A program made the translations under genes and the position numbers. Of a stretch of 6,529 nucleotides of DNA, positions 1 through 6,529 are shown piece after piece; position 1 is the stretch's first letter, and each line of letters opens with the position of its first letter. The notes under the pieces were generated by a model. The model was not told where the DNA came from, searched no databases, and saw only the letters and a list, made by a program, of their open reading frames with translations. This DNA comes from Deltaproteobacteria bacterium (GTDB taxonomy: Bacteria; Myxococcota_A; Polyangia; Haliangiales; Haliangiaceae). Location: positions 1 through 6,529 of the forward strand of contig JACCYD010000455.1 of assembly GCA_013696695.1 (NCBI GenBank). Reading direction: 5' to 3'.

Positions 1-1
1 T

Positions 2-352
2 CCCGAGCTCGACTGGCGCATCGTCGAGACGATCGCCGCTGCGGCTGGCCTCGCGGCGAGCGCCGCCAGCGAGCAGACCCTCGAGCGGGTGTCGATCGAG
101 CTTTCGTACGCCGGCTACCTGAGGCGCCAGGAGGCCGAGGCGGCGAGGGTCGCGCGGGCCGATGCGGTGACGCTGCCGACGGAGCTCGATTACCACACGA
201 TCCCGGGGCTCTCGCGCGAGTGCATCGAGAAGCTCGAGGCGATCCGGCCGCGCTCGGTCGGACAGGCGTCACGGATCAGCGGCGTCACTCCGGCAGCGGT
301 CGCGATCCTGCTCACGTATCTTTCGACGTCGACGCGCCGCGCGAGCCTGTGA
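2..352 (+). CDS. mnmG: MnmG (GidA), tRNA uridine 5-carboxymethylaminomethyl modification enzyme, C-terminal fragment
   Basis: This is the last 116 codons of mnmG; the 5' part lies outside the window, and the frame is open from base 2 to the TGA at 350-352. MnmG is an FAD-dependent cytoplasmic enzyme that works with the GTPase MnmE to put the carboxymethylaminomethyl group on the wobble uridine of certain tRNAs. The visible part is the helical C-terminal domain that contacts MnmE and tRNA. It shows the family hallmarks YAGYLRRQ, LDYHTIPGLSRE and, near the end, IRPRSVGQASRISGVTPAAV followed by LLTYL. The FAD-binding portion is not visible. In many bacteria rsmG follows mnmG; here the next gene is an unrelated outer-membrane protein. 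The identification rests on motif recognition and is strong. The protein ends about 8 residues after the conserved LLTYL, which is normal for the family. Confidence 0.93.
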   Translation, partial: PELDWRIVETIAAAAGLAASAASEQTLERVSIELSYAGYLRRQEAEAARVARADAVTLPTELDYHTIPGLSRECIEKLEAIRPRSVGQASRISGVTPAAVAILLTYLSTSTRRASL

Positions 353-361
353 GTCCCCGGC

Positions 362-385
362 GGTGGCGTGGCCGGTAGCCACTTT
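362..385 (+). terminator. Weak terminator-like hairpin after mnmG
   Basis: The inverted repeat GTGGC (363-367) and GCCAC (378-382) can form a 5-bp stem, extended by a G-U pair, around a 10-nt loop. It is followed by TTT and then a run of C. It starts ten bases after the mnmG stop. The T run is too short for a confident Rho-independent terminator; the dyad could instead be a protein-binding site or chance. Confidence 0.25.
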
Positions 386-406
386 CCCCCGACGGAGAGC
401 CTGGGA

Positions 407-412
407 TACCGT
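407..412 (+). promoter_or_regulatory. TANNNT -10-like box before FadL-family copy A
   Basis: TACCGT lies so that a start site 7 nt downstream would fall at about 419, only 3 nt before the ATG at 422. No convincing -35 hexamer is visible, and there is no purine-rich ribosome-binding site just before the ATG. The call leans on the same arrangement recurring before other genes in the window (TAGGTT before copy B, TAACCT before 6454, TAAAAC before the amidohydrolase). Confidence 0.3.
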
Positions 413-421
413 CCGCACTTC

Positions 422-2020
422 ATGAAGATTCGCCTCGGCCTCGTCCTCGGTTGTCTCGCGGCTCAACCCGTTGCCGCCGGTGGTCTGTTCCTCCCCGGCA
501 GCGGTGCGATCTCGACGTCACGCGCGGGCGCTGCGGTCGCATCCACCGATGACGGCGAGGCGCTCGCGGTCAATCCGTCGGGCATGGCGAACACCAAGGG
601 CACGACGATCACGCTGTCGGCCGCGATCATCAGCTACTCGATGCAGTTCACGCGTCGCGGCACCTACGACAACATCGCGAGCGAAGATCCGTCGTACGAG
701 GGTCAGCCGTTCGGCACCATCAAGAACAACTCGAAGCCGCCCCTCGGCATTGGCAGCTTCCAGCCGATCCCCGTGATCGCAGTCGTCACCGATCTCGGCG
801 GTCGACTCGGCCCCGTTCGCCTCGGCATCGGGCTCTATGCACCGAACGCGTATCCGTTCCGCGACATGTCGGGCGGCTACGTGTTCAACGGCGACTTCGA
901 CGCGCCGCCGCCGCCGAGCCGCTACGACGTCGTCGAGCAGGAGGGCACGATCTTGCTACCGTCGATCGCGGCATCGTGGCGGGTCTCGCCGATGCTCGAC
1001 GTCGGCGCGCGGTTCTCGTTCGGCTCCGCCGATATCAAGACCACGACGACGGTGTGGGGCACGCCGGGCAACGTCACCGAGTTCGTCAAGTCGGACAGCT
1101 TGTTCACGCTCGAGGCGAAGGACAGCTTCGTGCCGGCGTGGGGCATCGGCGCGACGGTGCACGCCACGCCCTATCTCGACATTGCAGCGACGTACAACTC
1201 GCAGATCACCGTCCGCGCGAACGGCACGGCGACCAGCCAGAAGGGCCCCGACGTCAACGTCAACATGCAGCCGATCGAGATCGGCAAGTCGCTGACGCCG
1301 CGGTGCGATCCGAACACGTTACCGGTCGGCGACGAGAGCGATTTCACATCGCAACGCGGTTGCGTCGATTTCGCCACGCCGATGAGCTTGCTCGTCGGCG
1401 CTCGCTACAAGTTCCTCGACGGCGCCGGCAAGATGAAGGGCGACATCGAATTCAATGCGGGCTGGGAGAACTGGAGTGCGGATCTCGCCACCAACTATCG
1501 CGTCGTCGTCGATTCCGACGTCTACATCGACGGCACCAGCTTCCTATCGCTCAAGGACAACGTCATCCGCCACGAGTTCTCCGACACGTTCTCGTTCCGG
1601 CTCGGCGGCAGCTACCACCTGCCGGTCGGTGACAACACGGTGATCCTCCGCGCCGGCGTCTCGCACGACACCCGCGCCGCGAAGGAAGGTTGGCTGCGCG
1701 CCAGCCTCGACGGCGCCGCGCGCACGATGATGGCGCTCGGCGGCGCGTATCGAGCGAAGCGGTTCGAGATCGATGCCGGCTTCGGCTTCGTCTACGAGGG
1801 CACGCAGAACAACCCCGGCGAGTGCAACGTGCTCGTCGACACGCCCGACATGAAGGGTTGCAACAACGACGGCAACGAGCGCGCGAGCAAGGATCGCATC
1901 GGCCTCGATCCGATCAACCCGCTGGTCGTCACCGAGCAACAGACCGAGAGCCCGGTGACCCTCGGCGAGTACAAGAGCCACTACGTGATGTTCATGCTCG
2001 GCGCGTCGACGTGGTTCTAG
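422..2020 (+). CDS. OmpP1/FadL-family outer-membrane transporter, copy A
   Basis: A 532-residue predicted outer-membrane beta-barrel. FadL-family proteins let hydrophobic molecules (long-chain fatty acids, aromatic hydrocarbons) pass the outer membrane by diffusion; the substrate here cannot be read from sequence. A Sec signal peptide (MKIR, then a hydrophobic stretch) probably ends after V17-A-A19. The mature N-terminus, GGLFLPGSGAISTSRAGAA, and the following DDGEALAVNPSG match the FadL plug region with its NP(A/S)G motif. The rest alternates amphipathic strands with loops, and the protein ends in a typical barrel-terminal strand, HYVMFMLGASTWF, with a C-terminal Phe. Four mature cysteines fall as two close pairs (295/314 and 468/480), likely disulfides in surface loops. 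The start at 422 was preferred over an in-frame GTG at 368 because it puts the signal peptide at the N-terminus and matches copy B. Copy B (4665-6389) is a clear paralogue. The family call is firm; the transport role is inferred from the family. Confidence 0.88.
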   Translation: MKIRLGLVLGCLAAQPVAAGGLFLPGSGAISTSRAGAAVASTDDGEALAVNPSGMANTKGTTITLSAAIISYSMQFTRRGTYDNIASEDPSYEGQPFGTIKNNSKPPLGIGSFQPIPVIAVVTDLGGRLGPVRLGIGLYAPNAYPFRDMSGGYVFNGDFDAPPPPSRYDVVEQEGTILLPSIAASWRVSPMLDVGARFSFGSADIKTTTTVWGTPGNVTEFVKSDSLFTLEAKDSFVPAWGIGATVHATPYLDIAATYNSQITVRANGTATSQKGPDVNVNMQPIEIGKSLTPRCDPNTLPVGDESDFTSQRGCVDFATPMSLLVGARYKFLDGAGKMKGDIEFNAGWENWSADLATNYRVVVDSDVYIDGTSFLSLKDNVIRHEFSDTFSFRLGGSYHLPVGDNTVILRAGVSHDTRAAKEGWLRASLDGAARTMMALGGAYRAKRFEIDAGFGFVYEGTQNNPGECNVLVDTPDMKGCNNDGNERASKDRIGLDPINPLVVTEQQTESPVTLGEYKSHYVMFMLGASTWF

Positions 2021-2047
2021 GGATCGCCGTCTCCTGATAGACGCGCG

Positions 2048-2670
2048 TCAGAGTGCCTCGAGAAACACCTCGAGCCCGGCCTCGAACATCGCGTCGAGCC
2101 GCGCTTCGTCGAGGTGCGCGTTGATCGCGGCGACCCGCGGGAACGCGCGATCGAGGCGGGCCCGGCGATCACGCGTGGGCTTGTCGAGCGAGGACGACGC
2201 GATCTGGCTGAGTGCGAAGCCGTTCACGTACGAGCTGACCGCGCGATAGCACCGCGCCGCAGCGCGATCCGAGACCCCCGCGGCGCGGGCGCGTGCGAAC
2301 AGCGTGTCGAGGAACGCGTAGCTCGCCTCGGTCGCAAACCGGCGCGTCGCGAGTAGCGGGAATGCGTGCGGGTGCTCGGTGGCGATCGCGCGGTACGCAT
2401 GGGCCACGCTTCGCAACGTGTCGACGAACTCCGGCCGCGAGGGCGAGTCTGAGAGCAGCTCGGCGATCGGCGCGATCAGCCGATCGACCACGGCATCGAG
2501 CAGGGCGTCCTTGCTCGGGTAGTACCAGTAGATCGCCATCGCCTCGCAGTCGAGCGCGGTGCCGAGCTTGCGCGTCGAGAAGCCGCCGAGCCCGTGGCGA
2601 TCGATCAGCGCCAGTGCGGCGATCGCGATCGCCTCTCGCGATAGCCCGACCTTGATCTTCCGCACCGGGC

Positions 2671-2674
<4 letters not shown>
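2048..2674 (-). CDS. TetR-family transcriptional regulator
   Basis: A 208-residue cytoplasmic DNA-binding regulator. Residues 11-66 form a TetR-type helix-turn-helix: SREAIAIAALALIDRHGLGG, then FSTRKLGTALDCEAMAIYWYYPSKDALLDAV, where the tyrosine/tryptophan-rich recognition helix followed by P-x-K-x-x-L-L is typical. The remaining residues are a mostly helical ligand-binding and dimerisation domain resembling the C-terminal domain of the tetracycline-repressor subgroup; the ligand is unknown. The ATG at 2674 overlaps the stop of the upstream amidohydrolase gene as ATGA (2671-2674), so the two are probably translationally coupled and co-transcribed. The frame is open further upstream, but that extension is arginine-rich sequence read out of frame from the amidohydrolase gene. 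No clear ribosome-binding site is seen, in line with coupling. Likely targets are its own operon and possibly the divergent FadL-family gene; an inverted repeat at 4476-4488 is the best candidate operator. Confidence 0.9.
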
Positions 2675-4467
<1,793 letters not shown>

Positions 4468-4473
4468 GGATGA

Positions 4474-4503
4474 GTTTTACGCTGTAAAGGATCGGATCTC
4501 CAA
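4474..4503 (-). promoter_or_regulatory. Candidate promoter of the amidohydrolase-tetR operon
   Basis: Reading the minus strand, TTGGAG (4503-4498) and TAAAAC (4479-4474) are separated by 18 nt and resemble sigma-70-type -35 and -10 boxes (3 of 6 and 4 of 6 matches to TTGACA and TATAAT). Counting 7 nt beyond the -10 box puts the start site at 4467, the G of the GTG start codon, so the transcript would be leaderless. No ribosome-binding site is visible, which fits. The box matches are modest; the position is the strongest argument. Confidence 0.4.
4476..4488. promoter_or_regulatory. Perfect inverted repeat, candidate TetR operator
   Basis: TTTAC-GCT-GTAAA is a perfect dyad with 5-bp arms and a 3-bp centre, and it is AT-rich in a GC-rich region. 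It overlaps the candidate -10 box of the minus-strand operon and fills much of the -35/-10 spacer, where a repressor would block polymerase. A TetR-family regulator is encoded in the same operon, so autoregulation is the simple inference. Its arms are shorter than in many TetR operators. A second, looser dyad, ATCGG-N8-CCGAT (4491-4508), overlaps the -35 box. Confidence 0.4.
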
Positions 4504-4648
4504 CCGATAGTTCCCGCCTCGGGCTGATCACGCGCGGCCGCGATGTCACCGCGCCGCGAGCTGGTCTTCGAGACGGTCCCTGACGGCTGTCGCGTTTCGC
4601 GCTGGTCGATGGCGTGAACGCCGGGCTGTGAAGGGGAGCCGCCTGTTG

Positions 4649-4654
4649 TAGGTT
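4649..4654 (+). promoter_or_regulatory. TANNNT -10-like box before FadL-family copy B
   Basis: TAGGTT places a start site at about 4661, 4 nt before the ATG at 4665, so any leader would be too short for a ribosome-binding site. A poor -35-like CTGTGA lies 17 nt upstream. An AGGGGAG stretch at about 4632-4638 could be mistaken for a Shine-Dalgarno sequence but is some 26 nt from the ATG, too far to act as one. Confidence 0.33.
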
Positions 4655-4664
4655 CGCCGCCACT

Positions 4665-6389
4665 ATGAAGCTTCGGGTGCTTCCTGCCATTGCCTTGCCT
4701 GCGCTCGTCCTCTCGAGCACCGCCCACGGCGGCGGGTTGTTCTTGCCGGGCAGCGGTGCGATCTCGACGTCGCGCGCCGGTGCTGCGGTCGCTTCCGCAG
4801 ACGACGGCGAGGCGCTGTCGATCAACCCGGCGGGGCTCGCGAAGTCGTCGGGCTTCACGCTCACGATCTCCGCGGCGATCACGCGCTACTACATGAAGTT
4901 CAACCGCGCGGGCGAGTACGATCAGCCGGCCTTCGCGATCGACGAGCAAGGGTACGAAGGCAACCCGTTCGATCCGGTCACCAACAAGCCCAAGCCGCCG
5001 CTCGGCATTGGCACGTTCCAGCCGATCCCGGTGATCGCCGTGGTCTCCGATCTCGGTGGCCGCATCACGGGCCTGACGGTCGCCGCCGGACTCTATGCGC
5101 CGAACAGCTATCCGTTCCGCGACATGAGTGGGGGCTACACCTCCGGCGATAACTTCGTGAACAACACGGCGTGCTCCGGCTCCGGTTGCATCGCGCCGCC
5201 ACCCACGCGCTACGACGTGCTGACCGCCGAGAGCACCGCGCTGTTTCCCTCGATCGCGGCCGCGTATCGGATCATTCCGCAGCTCGACATCGGTGCGCGG
5301 TTCTCCGCCGGCACCGCGAAGGCGAAGACGCAGGTCATGGTGTGGGGCACCACGAACAACGTCGAGGAGAGCGTTCGCAACGACACGTTCGCGACGCTCG
5401 ACGTCAAGGACGGCTTCATCCCGACGTTTGGCCTCGGCCTGACCTACCGGCCCACGCCGTTCCTCGAGATCGGTGCGGTCTACAACTCGGCCGCGGTCTT
5501 CAAGACCAAGGGCTCGGGGCTCTCGATCAAGGGCCCGTCGGTCGATGCGGCCAAGGTTGTCGGTCCGATCGGCGACAACGCGGTCGGCAACCGGCTGCGG
5601 TGCGAGGCCGACGGCGACTTCACGATCGGCGGCGAGGTACCGGCGTGCATCAACTTGCAACTGCCGCAAACGGCGACGGTCGCGGTTCGCTACAAGAAGC
5701 TCGACAGCTACGGGCGGCTGAAGGCCGACCTCGAGCTCGACGTCGGCTGGGAGAACTGGGGCAAGACCTGCGACTTCGATTCCGCGGAGGGCATCATCCG
5801 CGATCAGGACTGCACCAGCCCCGGTCAATTCCTCGTCAACCTCGACGCCGGCCTCTACGTCAACGACGTGTTCACCGAGGCGCTCCAGGTCAACGCCGTC
5901 AATCTCGGTCTCCAGGACGTCTACACGTTCCGGCTCGGCGGCAGCTACATCATCCCGGTCAACGACGGCTCGCCGGATCCCGCCGGCTGGCCCAGCTCGA
6001 TCATCCTGCGCGGCGGCATCGGTCACGACACCGCCGCGGCACGTCCGGGCTTCTTGCGCGCGAGCTTCGATGGCGCCGCACGCACGACGGCGACGATCGG
6101 CGCCGCGTATCGCACGCCGAAGTGGGAGCTCAACCTCGGCGGCGGCGTGGTGTTCGAGGGCACCAACCGGAACGAGAATACCGGGCTCGACGGTGGACCG
6201 TGTAATCCAACCCCGGCGGATCCGACCGGCTGCGGCGACGGCATGTTCACGGACATCGAGGATCGCCGGGGACCCGACCCGACGAATCCGCTGCTCGCTC
6301 CCGAGGTTCAAACCGAAAACCCGATCAACCAGGGAACGATCACCTCGCACTACGTTCTGTTCATGCTCGGCTACAACCGGTTCTGGTGA
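4665..6389 (+). CDS. OmpP1/FadL-family outer-membrane transporter, copy B
   Basis: A 574-residue predicted outer-membrane barrel, paralogous to copy A along its whole length. The signal peptide (MKLRVLPAIALPALVLSSTA) probably ends after A20. The mature protein opens with the same GGGLFLPGSGAISTSRAGAA block and a FadL-type plug motif, SINPAG (52-57). Other blocks shared with copy A include PPLGIG-x-FQPIPVIAVV, GLYAPN-x-YPFRDMSGGY, GWENW, RLGGSY and the final strand HYVLFMLG. It ends in Trp rather than Phe (YNRFW), less usual for the barrel-assembly signal but still aromatic. Eight mature cysteines form four close pairs (170/175, 313/328, 369/383, 513/523); the second and fourth align with the two pairs of copy A, the others sit in loop segments absent or different in A. 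The gene is divergent from the amidohydrolase-tetR operon. Uptake of hydrophobic compounds is inferred from the family; the substrate is not known. Confidence 0.88.
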   Translation: MKLRVLPAIALPALVLSSTAHGGGLFLPGSGAISTSRAGAAVASADDGEALSINPAGLAKSSGFTLTISAAITRYYMKFNRAGEYDQPAFAIDEQGYEGNPFDPVTNKPKPPLGIGTFQPIPVIAVVSDLGGRITGLTVAAGLYAPNSYPFRDMSGGYTSGDNFVNNTACSGSGCIAPPPTRYDVLTAESTALFPSIAAAYRIIPQLDIGARFSAGTAKAKTQVMVWGTTNNVEESVRNDTFATLDVKDGFIPTFGLGLTYRPTPFLEIGAVYNSAAVFKTKGSGLSIKGPSVDAAKVVGPIGDNAVGNRLRCEADGDFTIGGEVPACINLQLPQTATVAVRYKKLDSYGRLKADLELDVGWENWGKTCDFDSAEGIIRDQDCTSPGQFLVNLDAGLYVNDVFTEALQVNAVNLGLQDVYTFRLGGSYIIPVNDGSPDPAGWPSSIILRGGIGHDTAAARPGFLRASFDGAARTTATIGAAYRTPKWELNLGGGVVFEGTNRNENTGLDGGPCNPTPADPTGCGDGMFTDIEDRRGPDPTNPLLAPEVQTENPINQGTITSHYVLFMLGYNRFW

Positions 6390-6398
6390 CCGATCGCG

Positions 6399-6428
6399 CC
6401 GGCCTCAGAATCCTGGCTAGGCGGTTTT
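6399..6428 (+). terminator. Imperfect hairpin with T run after copy B
   Basis: Ten bases after the stop codon, CCGGCCT (6399-6405) can pair with AGGCGG (6419-6424) with one bulged G. An inner CAG/CTG pairing closes on an AATC loop with GCT bulged. TTTT (6425-6428) follows directly. This is the right position and layout for an intrinsic terminator, but the stem is interrupted and the T run short. Confidence 0.35.
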
Positions 6429-6442
6429 CCGAGGACGTGTCA

Positions 6443-6448
6443 TAACCT
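6443..6448 (+). promoter_or_regulatory. TANNNT -10-like box before the ORF at 6454
   Basis: TAACCT lies so that transcription would begin at about 6455, essentially at the ATG at 6454. No clear -35 box is seen. This is the fourth case in the window of such a box directly before a likely start codon. Confidence 0.27.
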
Positions 6449-6453
6449 GCCGT

Positions 6454-6529
6454 ATGAGCAAGGCCTTGGTTCGACGCAGCAGCGGCAGCGGCAGCGGTGT
6501 GGTTCCCGCGGTGTGCAGCGCGGTGATTC
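6454..6529 (+). CDS. Possible start of an unidentified gene, cut by the window edge
   Basis: An ATG at 6454 opens a frame that stays open to the right edge: 25 codons reading MSKALVRRSSGSGSG, then VVPAVCSAVI. The Ser-Gly run comes from a short imperfect repeat of AGCGGC units. There is no ribosome-binding site, but a TAACCT box sits 5 nt upstream, as for other genes here. A basic start followed by a fairly hydrophobic stretch might be an export signal, but too little is visible to say. No family is recognised. It could also be a chance open frame in GC-rich DNA. Confidence 0.4.
   Translation, partial: MSKALVRRSSGSGSGVVPAVCSAVI

Larger units (their letters stand above)
4468..4664. other. Divergent intergenic region (197 nt)
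   Basis: The non-coding stretch between the minus-strand amidohydrolase gene and plus-strand copy B. The amidohydrolase-proximal third holds the candidate promoter and dyads. The middle has a GC-rich imperfect dyad at 4525-4548, with outer arms TGA/TCA and inner CGCG/CGCG. The copy B-proximal end holds a TAGGTT box at 4649-4654. No RNA gene or small ORF with a convincing start is seen. Confidence 0.7.

Noticed and set aside
368..421. GTG start at 368 for copy A, adding 18 residues
   Set aside because: It would put a polar stretch before the signal peptide, lies inside the hairpin after mnmG, and has no counterpart in copy B.
443..454. Lipobox-like VLGC in the copy A signal peptide
   Set aside because: The -2 residue is Leu, the Cys is only at position 11, the hydrophobic segment continues past it, and copy B has no Cys there; a VAA signal-peptidase I site fits better.
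2034..2051. CTGA/TCAG hairpin and GACGCGCGTC palindrome between copy A and the TetR gene as a bidirectional terminator
   Set aside because: The alternative stems are short and mutually exclusive, there is no T run on either strand, and the dyad runs into the TetR stop codon.
6475..6496. AGCGGC repeat as a microsatellite or phase-variation tract
   Set aside because: Only about three imperfect hexamer units, whose length change would not alter the reading frame.

Overview
The window is GC-rich, and nearly every codon in its genes ends in G or C. Two outer-membrane beta-barrel genes with signal peptides mark a Gram-negative host. The base composition, the absence of clear Shine-Dalgarno sites and the style of the barrel genes suggest Myxococcota or a related former deltaproteobacterial lineage. 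That placement is an inference; no rRNA or other phylogenetic marker beyond a fragment of MnmG is present.

Layout, left to right: (1) the 3' end of mnmG (tRNA wobble-uridine modification), cut by the left edge; (2) a 69-nt gap with a weak terminator-like hairpin and a TANNNT box; (3) a plus-strand OmpP1/FadL-family outer-membrane transporter (copy A, 532 aa); (4) a 27-nt convergent gap; (5) a minus-strand operon read leftward from about 4467: an N-acyl-D-amino-acid deacylase-type metal amidohydrolase (598 aa), then a TetR-family regulator (208 aa) joined to it by a 4-nt ATGA stop/start overlap; (6) a 197-nt divergent intergenic region with a candidate promoter and a perfect inverted repeat that overlaps its -10 box; (7) a second plus-strand FadL-family gene (copy B, 574 aa), clearly a paralogue of copy A; (8) a weak terminator-like hairpin and the possible start of another plus-strand gene that runs off the right edge.

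How the parts may work together: FadL-family barrels bring hydrophobic molecules such as long-chain fatty acids across the outer membrane. The amidohydrolase family cleaves N-acyl amides, and TetR-family proteins often sense small ligands and repress their own operon. A plausible but untested reading is a locus for uptake and hydrolysis of hydrophobic N-acylated compounds, with the TetR protein binding the inverted repeat at the operon promoter. The main points for a second look are that dyad, TANNNT boxes placed so that transcripts would be leaderless or nearly so, the strictly paired cysteines in both barrels (two pairs in A, four in B), and the placement of an inverted enzyme/regulator operon between two paralogous barrel genes. 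Nothing here is a clear mobile element, CRISPR array or RNA gene.
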